The translations under genes and the position numbers were made by a program. Below, in pieces: positions 1 through 7,500 of a stretch of DNA of 26,875 nucleotides. The stretch covers positions 1-26,875 of IMG/VR virus record IMGVR_UViG_3300019927_000164. The stretch is one strand, 5' to 3'. The DNA comes from a virus. The notes under the pieces were generated by a model that was not told where the DNA came from, made no database searches, and saw only the letters and a list, made by a program, of their open reading frames with translations. Numbering within the stretch: the stretch's first letter is position 1; every line of letters begins with the position of its first letter.

Positions 1-786
1 TATTTTAACACCTTCAGATGTGCTTGTTGGTGCATTAATTTCAGCACTTGCACTTACGTCAATGTTTTCGCCACTATTGTTCGTCGCTGTTCCCGCAAGC
101 GTACCATTGAGATAGACGCTGGGGCTGAACGATGGATAGACGTTGGTGGAGTAGTCTGAATTGATTTCTGTGTTTATGTTGCTCGCTCCGTCAATCGTGA
201 TGTCGAGTTGATACTTGCTCAAGATTTGTATAAGATCGCTTGCTGATTCCTGTGGTGACTCCACCACAATGGTCTGTTCGCCTGGTGAGTTGATGACCGT
301 ATCAAACGTGACGTTGATCGACTCTTTGTCGTTGAGGTTCTTTGTTTTAGTGAGCGTTTCACCCGTATGTGTCATTACCACGTCTTGCTGAACGGGCGTG
401 ATTCCAATGTTTTCGATAGTCGCATCGACGCTAAATGGATCTCCTTCGACCGCTTCGGCTGGGGCATCCACGTTACTCACGTCGAACCAATACTCCAACA
501 GTACGTTATCGCCCTTCTCGTCGTAATCCCAGTTTGGTTCGAAATCCGTCAACGCCATCGCATCTTTCGTGTTCAACAAGAACGTGAGCTGTAGGTCTGG
601 GTTACTGTTGCCCCCAGCTGTCACGTCCACGGAGTTGTCGCCGTCGATGATGTCAGAAACGCCGAAGCCCAGTGTGGATTGTTCGTTGTTGAGGATCGGT
701 CCCGTGACGCTTTCTGTGACGCCGTTGAATGTGAAATCCACATCCTTGACGACGTTTCGCTCCGTCCAATCAAAACATAATAATAA
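1..786 (-). CDS. Tail fibre, C-terminal part with CARDB-like domain (partial, runs off left edge)
   Basis: This minus-strand frame is open from a double TGA near 787-792 to position 1 and continues beyond the window. It has no credible start of its own and is in the same frame as the fibre N-terminus at 1822-2439, but out of frame with the propeller segment between them. The translation begins near 768 with WTERNVVKD and contains a run starting at VEGDPFSVDATIENIGITPV (about 450-360), then LNDKESINVTFDT and GEQTIVVES. That pattern fits a CARDB-type beta-sandwich adhesion domain, common in haloarchaeal surface and viral fibre proteins. More beta-rich sequence follows (YLNGTLAGTATNNSGENIDV). 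Codons here favour C or G in third position, unlike the AT-rich propeller part next to it, so a recombination or assembly junction near 770-786 is likely. Function by inference: distal host-binding part of the fibre. Confidence 0.7.
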
Positions 787-1844
787 TCATCACCTATTGC
801 TGTATTTTGTATATATGTTGAATATTCATACTTTGTGTCTTTTATATCTATTATTTGATTATTAATACCATCCCAAACTTCAATATGTTCTGCGTCATCA
901 TCATATTGGTTAGTATTAGTAGCAGCAGTGATTATTTCTGTTCCAGTATCGTCAAAAGTAGATTGATCAGCAACTTGAGTAGGGAAACTAAATCCTCCTT
1001 GATTATTTCCATTAAAATCAAAAACATCAATTTTTGAATTATATCCATCAAACCATATTAAACCAACTTTATTATTATCATATAGTTGTAGATCGTATAT
1101 AGAATGAATATTGTCACTACTTATATCATTTATTAATGTACCAGTAGTATTGTTAGTTGAACTATCTAATTTGAATAAATCCAACCCGTGACTATCTACA
1201 GCATAGAAAATATACTGTCCATCATCAGAAACGGTAATACCATTAACACTTGAATCATTAATAGTGTAGTCTGCATTTTTTGATCCAGTTGATTTATCAT
1301 ACTCAAATATAGCACCAAAATCGTCAGATGAGTACATAGCGTACACTGAACTACTACCAATATACATTTCTTCTAAGTAATCATATCCAGTTTGTGAACT
1401 TGCTTCCCATATAAGATTCCCGTTAGTATCTAAAAGCCCTGGCTTTTGATAGGCTGTCTCTGTGAGTATATGATTACCGTCAACAGCAAGACCGTTATCT
1501 GCATCAGTTAGTTTTGTAGAATTACCTAATTCATCAACTTTCCAGACTGCATTAAATCTATCAAGAACAAAAATTTCACCAGAACTATTAACAGCAATAC
1601 GATGCATTGTCGATGAAATATTGCTAAGATCAGTTGACGATACCATATCTCCCACTAAATGATTTGGAGAAATAGTAACACTTTCATTAGATGGAGATAC
1701 TTTTCCATCAACATTGATAGTATCACCATCAGATTTTGACTGTGAGTAACTTATTGTATCACCATTTCCGTTAATAGTAATCGACTCACTCGTCGGCTGG
1801 TAGTTCCCGTTGACGGTAATGCTAAAGTTCAGTACCAGAAATAT
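621..1844 (-). CDS. Tail fibre, middle segment: beta-propeller-like repeats, out of frame with both flanks
   Basis: The frame is open from about 1844 (just after an in-frame TAG) to 621, but no ATG starts it. The first start-like codon is a GTG at 1655, in the middle of plausible coding sequence (FSITVNGNYQPTSESITING lies upstream, about 1826-1767). It therefore probably continues the fibre gene at 1822-2439 after a +1 shift. From about 1610 to 775 there are roughly seven blade-like units ending in hydrophobic and turn patterns, such as IAVNSSGEIFVLDRF, ITVSDDGQYIFYAVD, LQLYDNNKVGLIWFDG and AIGDDYYYVLIG. This reads as a seven-blade beta-propeller, a known receptor-binding fold in viral fibres. 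After about 770 the same frame gives low-complexity, Ser/Thr/Arg-rich nonsense to 621, while another frame becomes sensible. The true coding part is therefore about 1844-770. Confidence 0.65.
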   Translation of the reverse strand: MFLVLNFSITVNGNYQPTSESITINGNGDTISYSQSKSDGDTINVDGKVSPSNESVTISPNHLVGDMVSSTDLSNISSTMHRIAVNSSGEIFVLDRFNAVWKVDELGNSTKLTDADNGLAVDGNHILTETAYQKPGLLDTNGNLIWEASSQTGYDYLEEMYIGSSSVYAMYSSDDFGAIFEYDKSTGSKNADYTINDSSVNGITVSDDGQYIFYAVDSHGLDLFKLDSSTNNTTGTLINDISSDNIHSIYDLQLYDNNKVGLIWFDGYNSKIDVFDFNGNNQGGFSFPTQVADQSTFDDTGTEIITAATNTNQYDDDAEHIEVWDGINNQIIDIKDTKYEYSTYIQNTAIGDDYYYVLIGRSETSSRMWISHSTASQKASRDRSSTTNNPHWASAFLTSSTATTPWT

Positions 1845-2439
1845 CTACTGAAAGTGATGTTTCATTATTTATTGCACTAATAGCTTCGGAATCAGCATAT
1901 CGAGTATGATGAGCTGAAGCTGGAGCATCACTAAGATCACCGTGACTAACAGATGTTGATCCACCAATAGAAACGTTATTTCCAGCTACAGTAACCGTTG
2001 TATTACTTAAATTAGAATATGGAATTTCTTTATTTGTATTATCCCAAATAGTCACACCATCATTATCAGTTATATTACCAACACCATCAATATTATATCC
2101 ATTAAAAGATAATGACCCTGTTAGCGTATCACCATCTTTAAATAAAAGATCTCTCCATGTAGAATTAGTTGAATCCCACAATTTAAGCCGCTCTGCATCT
2201 TGATCATGGTAAAGGTGTGACGTTTCAGGAGAAGCTGGTTCACCTCCAGAAAGCCCTTTTGCACTTTCAATTCGGCTATTAGTAGTATTAATTAGACTTT
2301 TAATATCTTCAATAACATTATAATTAAACCAGTTATCAAAGACATCAACAGGCGGTACATCATCTGCAAATTTATAATTGCTAGGCGGCTTCGATCCAGT
2401 CGATCCCCACGTTTCAAGATTCGTTGAGTAAGATACCAT
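1822..2439 (-). CDS. Tail fibre, N-terminal segment
   Basis: This segment encodes 205 residues starting MVSYSTNLETWGSTG. The N-terminus (NLETWGSTGS, then VDVFDNWFNYNVIEDIKSLI) and the later HGDLSDAPASAHHTRYADSE resemble the attachment end and shaft motifs of haloarchaeal virus tail fibres. It would attach to the baseplate: the gene lies 2 bases downstream of the tail protein I gene, the usual place for a fibre. The middle contains beta-rich shaft sequence (DGDTLTGSLSFNGYNIDG). The frame ends at TAG (1822-1824) after SVDISGTEL, but the +1 frame carries on as NFSITVNGNYQPTSES, so the protein almost certainly continues. The stop context reads CTT-TAG-C, the same arrangement as the prfB +1 slippage site with TAG in place of TGA. 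A simple indel or an assembly error would give the same picture. Confidence 0.8.
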   Translation of the reverse strand: MVSYSTNLETWGSTGSKPPSNYKFADDVPPVDVFDNWFNYNVIEDIKSLINTTNSRIESAKGLSGGEPASPETSHLYHDQDAERLKLWDSTNSTWRDLLFKDGDTLTGSLSFNGYNIDGVGNITDNDGVTIWDNTNKEIPYSNLSNTTVTVAGNNVSIGGSTSVSHGDLSDAPASAHHTRYADSEAISAINNETSLSVDISGTEL

Positions 2440-2441
2440 AT

Positions 2442-3074
2442 TTATTCATCACCTTCATAATAATCGCTGTACGTACCACCAGACGTAACATTTCCATCTG
2501 CGTCAAGTGTACCATATCCGGCGGTAGTATCGTAATTGCTATTCTCGTATTCAGTTTTGCTAATGTAGTCAAGAGTCCCCGATTCAATGACATTGATGCC
2601 GTATGTTGTTGACGTAGAATTTAATAGTAGATCTACTACTTCATCAGTAGATCCAAATTCAGCATCAATAGATTCGCTTGGAACAATTATATTGAAATTT
2701 GGAGATCCATCTATATTTTCTAATTTAATATTTTCTTTTTCTACATTTAGTAGTGAAGATGCTGCTTGTAGAATTTCTTCAGGAGATCCGTGTGTTGTAA
2801 GTGAATTAAATGAACTTAGTACACGACTCCGAAACTTTTCTACAGTTTCATTTTCATCTATTGTTAATGAAAGTGGGTATGCAATTTCTTCAAGATCATC
2901 ACCAGTTGGAGCGTCTTGGAGGCGGAGTCCATTTTCAACACGTTCAATTTCTGCATCAAGCTCTGAAACGGCGGTCGCAGCTACATCAAGAATATCACCC
3001 ATTTCATTTTCTCTTGGCAACCACGGTGCAAGATCTTCTTCAAGATCATAAAGGTGTTGTTCTTTATTTTTCAT
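2442..3074 (-). CDS. Tail protein I-like baseplate protein
   Basis: The product has 210 residues and its ATG overlaps the stop of the baseplate J gene (ATGA), which argues for translational coupling. The N-terminal half is helical (LYDLEEDLAPWLP, then DILDVAATAVSELDAEIERV), followed by a region with RSRVLSSFNSLTTHGSPEEI. This matches the general pattern of P2 gpI-type proteins, in which a helical N-terminus is followed by a small alpha/beta domain that helps assemble the baseplate edge and joins it to the fibre. The C-terminus (about residue 165 on) is acidic, Gly/Tyr/Thr-rich and probably disordered. A position between gene J and the fibre gene is exactly where gpI sits in P2-like tails. The family call rests mainly on order and general pattern. 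Confidence 0.7.
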   Translation of the reverse strand: MKNKEQHLYDLEEDLAPWLPRENEMGDILDVAATAVSELDAEIERVENGLRLQDAPTGDDLEEIAYPLSLTIDENETVEKFRSRVLSSFNSLTTHGSPEEILQAASSLLNVEKENIKLENIDGSPNFNIIVPSESIDAEFGSTDEVVDLLLNSTSTTYGINVIESGTLDYISKTEYENSNYDTTAGYGTLDADGNVTSGGTYSDYYEGDE

Positions 3075-4297
3075 TGTAGCGTTGTGTTGATTGAGATATT
3101 AGAATGATCAATTACAGCTCGCTCGCTAAACCCTATTGAAATATTAGATGTTGAAGATGGAGTAGAAGATGTTCCTATTTGAAGCGAATTAATGTCATAT
3201 ACACCTTCAATTTCACGAATTGCAAATTCAATTTCCCCATATAGTACATCATCACTAACAGTCAAATTGCCATAAACAAGCTGACCAGTAGTTTTTGTAC
3301 CACCAATGTAATTTACAATTGAGTTTTTAACTTTCTCTATATTAACATCTTTTGTAGTTGTTGCATCAATATCAATATAAATATCAGTTTTAGTTGGAAC
3401 TGAATACTCAATTGTAAATGTTTGCCCATTTGGTAATCCAGCAGTTCCTGTAGTTGAATTACCATGTACACCGCTTACCATATTTGCACCCATAGCCATA
3501 CCATCAAAGATAATTTGTGCAATTTCATCAGTATGACCGGGTTCTGCATCAACAACTATTTCAACTTCATGTGCATTAAGACCGTCATTCGCTACATCAG
3601 CTGAATTATCTATTGGACGAACTTGCTGGACAACATCAAGAGCGTTTAGATCTTCGTAAATTTTTCGTAGCGAGCTGACTTGAATAGTTCCAACTGAATT
3701 TTGAATACGATTTCTATAATTATCATCTTCCTCTCTATCTCTTCCACCGCTAGTTCGATTATAATTTTCTATTGAATCAATACCAGAAATAGAAGTTTTA
3801 GATTGAGTAATTGAACCAGCAGCTACATTTCCATGACTACCAGCAACACGCGCCTCAATGCCACTTGTTACAGAAGTTTCACCTGATTTCAAAGAAACAG
3901 CTTCAATTGTTTGAAATTCAATTGGATCAGAGCTAGATGTTTGAACGATAGTACCTTTTGGGATTGAATAATCCTTAGAAACAGCACTATCACTTTCAAA
4001 TGTGACAAGACCATCACTACGACTTTTTTCTTTTCTCCCAACACCAAGCTCTTCACCTTTATAATCTAGTGCTTGTCCTTCAGCATCTTTAAGTCTAAGT
4101 GATTCTTGAACTTTTGCAAGTCGCTCTTCAAGTTCAGCTAACCGACCAGCAAACGGTTCGTAGATGTGATGAATGGAGCTACCATACCGTTCAGTAATAT
4201 CATCACCCCAATACTCTGTGCCATTATCAAGAACTTTATACAACCATTGCTCTTTAGTTAAAGGTTCAACTTCTGCTGTTTCTTCATTATATGTCAT
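3071..4297 (-). CDS. Baseplate wedge protein J
   Basis: The product has 408 residues. After a helical N-terminus (YEPFAGRLAELEERLAKV) it carries the hallmark baseplate J order: GLVTFESDSAVSKDYSIPKG (about residues 95-114), then FQTIEAVSLKSGETSV, GSHGNVAAGSI and GIDSIENYNRTSGG followed by DREEDDNYRNRIQ (about 187-200). In this family the protein forms the wedge that links hub to rim and triggers contraction. The gene overlaps its neighbours on both sides by ATGA-type junctions (gp25-like upstream, protein I downstream). One copy of the CATTGAGG word lies at 3853-3860, inside SGIEAR. Length is normal for the family. The call is firm from pattern and position. Confidence 0.93.
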   Translation of the reverse strand: MTYNEETAEVEPLTKEQWLYKVLDNGTEYWGDDITERYGSSIHHIYEPFAGRLAELEERLAKVQESLRLKDAEGQALDYKGEELGVGRKEKSRSDGLVTFESDSAVSKDYSIPKGTIVQTSSSDPIEFQTIEAVSLKSGETSVTSGIEARVAGSHGNVAAGSITQSKTSISGIDSIENYNRTSGGRDREEDDNYRNRIQNSVGTIQVSSLRKIYEDLNALDVVQQVRPIDNSADVANDGLNAHEVEIVVDAEPGHTDEIAQIIFDGMAMGANMVSGVHGNSTTGTAGLPNGQTFTIEYSVPTKTDIYIDIDATTTKDVNIEKVKNSIVNYIGGTKTTGQLVYGNLTVSDDVLYGEIEFAIREIEGVYDINSLQIGTSSTPSSTSNISIGFSERAVIDHSNISINTTLQ

Positions 4298-4635
4298 ATA
4301 CTATCTAATATTTGATTAATACTTTCTGATTGATTGTATCTCACGTTTACTCGATAACCAGATGAATCTTGATCTTCTGGTGCTGAATAAACTCGTTCAA
4401 TTTTAATATTTTGAACAGAGTTAATTATATCAGACTCTCTCGCAATTCGTCGGATAGTCAATTCAATCTTATTTTCAATATCGTCTTCTGAATAACGAGC
4501 TGAAATGCCATAGAGGCGGCGTTTAGTCTCAAGTCTGAGCCATTGATGAAACTCTTCTTGACCATCTATTTTAGAATAATCTTTTTCTTCAGTTAAAATC
4601 GGTTGAAGATCATCATTTAATTCAATATCACTCAT
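4294..4635 (-). CDS. gp25-like baseplate wedge protein
   Basis: The product has 113 residues from the ATG at 4635 (MSDIELNDDLQPIL). An upstream in-frame start at 4683 would add 16 hydrophobic residues lying deep inside the preceding gene and is unlikely. The pattern (LRLETKRRLYGISAR, NKIELTIRRIARESDIINSV, then IERVYSAPEDQDSSGYRVNVRY) fits the gpW/gp25 family, small wedge proteins at the centre of contractile baseplates that resemble a lysozyme fold without the enzyme. The start overlaps the 3' end of the PAAR-like gene by 8 bases, and the stop overlaps the J gene start by 4. A one-mismatch copy of the dispersed word (CATAGAGG) lies at 4509-4516. Confidence 0.82.
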   Translation of the reverse strand: MSDIELNDDLQPILTEEKDYSKIDGQEEFHQWLRLETKRRLYGISARYSEDDIENKIELTIRRIARESDIINSVQNIKIERVYSAPEDQDSSGYRVNVRYNQSESINQILDSI

Positions 4636-4987
4636 TTGTGGATAAAATATTATTTTGACTTGAAGTGTAATCAACGTCGCCACTAGAACCGGGATCAGTC
4701 GCTACACTAAGCTTGTTCAAATAAGCTTGCTTGCCATTAATAGACAAGATTCCAGATGTAGCTTCTTGTACTATCGAGTGTGATGAATATGAAATACAAT
4801 TACCATCACTATCTGTATCGTGACCGTGAGATGGTATATCAAGCGTACAATTATTTTCAATACCCACCTCAATGCCATTCACCGAAAGAATTGAACTACC
4901 AGCTAAAGATCCCGGTGCTGGTTCTGAGCAAGCTCCGGGGTGTCCATATGATTCAACAGAATCACCAATTACAGCAAAATTAGTCAT
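4628..4987 (-). CDS. PAAR-like spike tip protein
   Basis: The product has 119 residues and its start overlaps the stop of the spike gene (TAATG). The sequence has the PAAR pattern: an opening beta strand and GDSVESYGHPGACSEPAPGS, two repeated SILSVNGIEV and GILSINGKQAYL units, and several His and Cys residues (GHPGAC, NNCTLDIPSHGHD, GNCIS) that could bind a metal at the cone tip. PAAR proteins cap the gpV or VgrG spike and sharpen it for puncturing the cell envelope. The immediate spike neighbour supports the role. The C-terminal 25 residues (SVATDPGSSGDVDYTSSQ onwards) look disordered. A copy of the CATTGAGG word lies at 4867-4874, in NGIEVG. Confidence 0.8.
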   Translation of the reverse strand: MTNFAVIGDSVESYGHPGACSEPAPGSLAGSSILSVNGIEVGIENNCTLDIPSHGHDTDSDGNCISYSSHSIVQEATSGILSINGKQAYLNKLSVATDPGSSGDVDYTSSQNNILSTNE

Positions 4988-5511
4988 TATGTACTTGGAA
5001 CATTCGGATCAATATCTATATCCTTTGCATACCATTTAAACTGCCCTTCAGTATCAAGCGCCTCAATGCCATACCCATCTCCATCTGTTATTGTAAATCC
5101 GTTACCACCTTGAACGGTTACTTCTCCATCAACGTTAATATCTACGTTATATCCATTACTTCCGTACTCAACAGTAATAGATTCAACACTATCAGCCCCT
5201 TCTCTTGGGCCAAAGACAAGTGACATTGAAGCGGCGCTTTTGTTAAATCCTTCTTTAAGAGCGGCTTCATCTGAGCCGGTTGCTGGAGCTGAAGAAAGAA
5301 CACCTGTAATTATTTTTTCTCCGTTTACTTTTTCGACTAATACTTTTGCTCCTTGGGGTGGAACAGAAACCTCATAAGCAGAAGATCGAGCATAAATTAC
5401 TGGATCGTAGACTTTGTTTGGTGTGTCTTTATCTTCAACACGACAAATTACAGCGCCGTCTTGAATGAACACACTTTCAACATACCCTATTCGTTTATTA
5501 AATTCAGACAT
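4987..5511 (-). CDS. Baseplate spike protein, gpV-like
   Basis: The product has 174 residues. The N-terminal half (residues 1-75) looks like the OB-fold of phage baseplate assembly protein V: RIGYVESVFIQDGAVICRVE, then DPVIYARSSAYEVSVPPQG and GEKIITGVL. The C-terminal half is a run of short beta repeats (VEYGSNGYNVDINVDGEVTV) typical of the trimeric beta-helix needle. The protein would form the membrane-piercing spike beneath the hub, with the PAAR-like product of the next gene as its tip. The stop of this gene overlaps that start. The hub gene ends 2 bases upstream. A CATTGAGG copy lies at 5061-5068 (GIEAL). Confidence 0.86.
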   Translation of the reverse strand: MSEFNKRIGYVESVFIQDGAVICRVEDKDTPNKVYDPVIYARSSAYEVSVPPQGAKVLVEKVNGEKIITGVLSSAPATGSDEAALKEGFNKSAASMSLVFGPREGADSVESITVEYGSNGYNVDINVDGEVTVQGGNGFTITDGDGYGIEALDTEGQFKWYAKDIDIDPNVPST

Positions 5512-5513
5512 TA

Positions 5514-6839
5514 TTATGATGTAGCTTCAATGTATTCTCGGTGGTTGTATCCGTAAACTTCTTCAAACGTGTACGTTTGTTCTTCATCAAGATGGTACAA
5601 TTCAATATCAACTGTTAAATCATCACGAGACACAAGCGGTTGTGCGAGATTCATTGTTGCTTCCCATGTTGTATTAATATTGTGATTAACTTTATAAACT
5701 AAGTAATTGCCTGAAATATTAATGTTGTTAGTAAATGTACAAGATTGTTCAAATGGTCTAACTTCTAGTACATCACCAACTTTAGGAACAGTTTTTGTTT
5801 TTGAAGTTTCCATATCAACAGTCAATCTACCAGAATTTTCGTTGAGATCGGCAGCTTGGTAATATCGTTTTCCAAGAGCAATTAAATTATCTTCTGTTGG
5901 ATCAACGTTATCAACCGATGTCTTTTTTACAGAACCATTATTAACCGTTTCATTGTTAACGGTTATATGGAGTCGATACCGATCAGTATCTTTTGTTGGA
6001 TTAAGAAATTTAGCCAACCTTTTTTCTGTATCTTCTCTTGTTCTTGCTGTTCTTTTTTCTGGTATTTCTGGCCCTCGAATTTTTACTTTTGAAACTTTTT
6101 GTGTTGCATTACTAAATGCAGAAGACTTAATATGATAATCAGTCTTTTTACCCAAACGAGAAGCCGTCAATGTCGTTGGTTCTCCGTATGAGCCAACAAT
6201 TAATTTTCCTTCAGGGGAAATATGGGTATCAACTCCGTGCTTGTTTCGAGCTTCTTTTAGTGCCTGAAGTGGTGTGTCTCCGTCGAAGTGGATTCCATAG
6301 CTATATTTAATACCACCGCTATCAGAATCTTTCCATGGGTTATATGATCCAAAGTCAATTTTAATTAGATCTTCTTCAGCTTTATATTGGAGTACTTTCC
6401 CATCTTTTGCTTTTACTTTATAACCTGTAAAGAGATTTTGTTTTACTCTAGAGCTATAAATTTCATCAAATGTATCTTTTACAGTAGATGTACTAGAAGA
6501 ATAGACAACATTTCCTTTTTTCAAATGCTCATGCAGATCGTGAAGTTCAAGAAATCCGGTGTATTGGTCTGTTCTTTCTGTACCACCTAATTTCAGAAAC
6601 TTCGGCTCATAATACATCGACCGTACAGGTTTATCATTAATCTTCACAACCGCACGTTGAACCTCATTTAAAGCGTCATTGAGGTCAATTCCAATCTTGC
6701 TGGCTACATTAGCATCAAATTTACAATAAAACGTATCGTAAATATCTTTTCCATATTTAAAGCTGGATTGTTGGGGGTACAACGTTCCAGCATTAGAAAA
6801 ATCAATGCTTAATGGGCCAAAAGTAGAATCGCAGTTCAT
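5514..6839 (-). CDS. Tail hub protein, gpD/gp27-like
   Basis: The product has 441 residues. Its arrangement fits the contractile-tail hub family (P2 gpD, T4 gp27): an N-terminal beta domain with FKYGKDIYDTFYCKF and GFLELHDLHEH, a central region with TPLQALKEARNKHGVDTHIS and GKLIVGS, then a later barrel with VPKVGDVLEVRPFE and GNYLVYKVNHNINTTWEATM. The GVDTHISPEGKLIVG and YLVYKVNH motifs are typical of gpD-like hubs. It would cap the tube and hold the spike coded next. It starts one base after the stop of the preceding gene. A CATTGAGG copy lies at 6677-6684, where the coding strand reads DLNDA. Confidence 0.82.
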   Translation of the reverse strand: MNCDSTFGPLSIDFSNAGTLYPQQSSFKYGKDIYDTFYCKFDANVASKIGIDLNDALNEVQRAVVKINDKPVRSMYYEPKFLKLGGTERTDQYTGFLELHDLHEHLKKGNVVYSSSTSTVKDTFDEIYSSRVKQNLFTGYKVKAKDGKVLQYKAEEDLIKIDFGSYNPWKDSDSGGIKYSYGIHFDGDTPLQALKEARNKHGVDTHISPEGKLIVGSYGEPTTLTASRLGKKTDYHIKSSAFSNATQKVSKVKIRGPEIPEKRTARTREDTEKRLAKFLNPTKDTDRYRLHITVNNETVNNGSVKKTSVDNVDPTEDNLIALGKRYYQAADLNENSGRLTVDMETSKTKTVPKVGDVLEVRPFEQSCTFTNNINISGNYLVYKVNHNINTTWEATMNLAQPLVSRDDLTVDIELYHLDEEQTYTFEEVYGYNHREYIEATS

Positions 6840-6840
6840 C

Positions 6841-7500
6841 CTATTGGAATATATTGTCGAAGTCGTCTGTTAGCTCTTCTTCTGCATCTTCTGTATCTTC
6901 AACGGTACTATATGAATCACCAGTATCAATTTCTTCTCCGTTAAAAGAATCGTAAATGTCGTTGTCTTTATTGTTGAAATTAGTTATTGGTGATTCAGGT
7001 ACTTCAGGTATTTCAAATGAAGGATTTGTTTCATCTTCATCATTATTTTCAGGTTCGTAACTGCTTTCAGTAGGTGATTCTTGATATTCATCTCGTCCAA
7101 CGCTGACGAGATCAATTGTGTATTCAAACATCCATTCTTTTGCTGTTGGATATGCATCATACCCAATTATATCACCACGTTCAGCTGATTTTACATACGC
7201 ATCCATTCCACTACCAACAATAACAGGACTAATAACTTCAACTACTTCAGTTGTGTGAGCAAGTGAATCAAGCGCCTCCATGTCACTTGCATGGACCTTT
7301 CCTTTAACGTGTAGTTCTGAGTTTTTTAATTCATCAATACTAACACGCTGACCTTCACAATCAGCTGCTGTTCTATTTAATTCTTTTTCAGTTGTAATGC
7401 GAAAATTGGAAGGATAATAAAGCGGCTGAAAGTCAGGACCACCACTATAATAAATACCAAATCCAATACTTGCTGTTGGGCTATCTGGAAACTGTGTCAT
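6841..7500 (-). CDS. Baseplate or hub-associated protein with acidic tail
   Basis: The product has 219 residues. Residues 1-135 form an alpha/beta-looking domain: IGFGIYYSGGPDFQPLYYPS, then a region with SIDELKNSELHVKGKVHASD and EWMFEYTIDLVSVG. Residues from about 136 to the end are very acidic and likely disordered (ESSYEPENNDEDETNPSFEI). The place between tape measure and hub is where P2 gpU/gpX and T4 gp53 or gp48-like proteins sit. The mention of a small domain turning rotation into sheet (KGKVHA, VVEVISP) suggests a tube-initiator or LysM-like role, but I do not recognise the family. Its ATG overlaps the tape-measure stop (TAATG). A one-mismatch word copy (CCTCCATG on the plus strand) is at 7275-7282. 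Confidence 0.6.
   Translation of the reverse strand: MTQFPDSPTASIGFGIYYSGGPDFQPLYYPSNFRITTEKELNRTAADCEGQRVSIDELKNSELHVKGKVHASDMEALDSLAHTTEVVEVISPVIVGSGMDAYVKSAERGDIIGYDAYPTAKEWMFEYTIDLVSVGRDEYQESPTESSYEPENNDEDETNPSFEIPEVPESPITNFNNKDNDIYDSFNGEEIDTGDSYSTVEDTEDAEEELTDDFDNIFQ

Noticed and set aside
621-770. C-terminal 48 residues of the propeller frame (RSETSSRMW onwards) as real protein
   Set aside because: The sequence is low-complexity and Ser/Arg-rich, while another frame over the same bases gives sensible fibre sequence continuing to the left edge.
4636-4683. Upstream start for the gp25-like gene adding 16 residues
   Set aside because: The extra residues are hydrophobic, not family-like, and lie inside the PAAR-like gene; the 4635 ATG gives the normal N-terminus.
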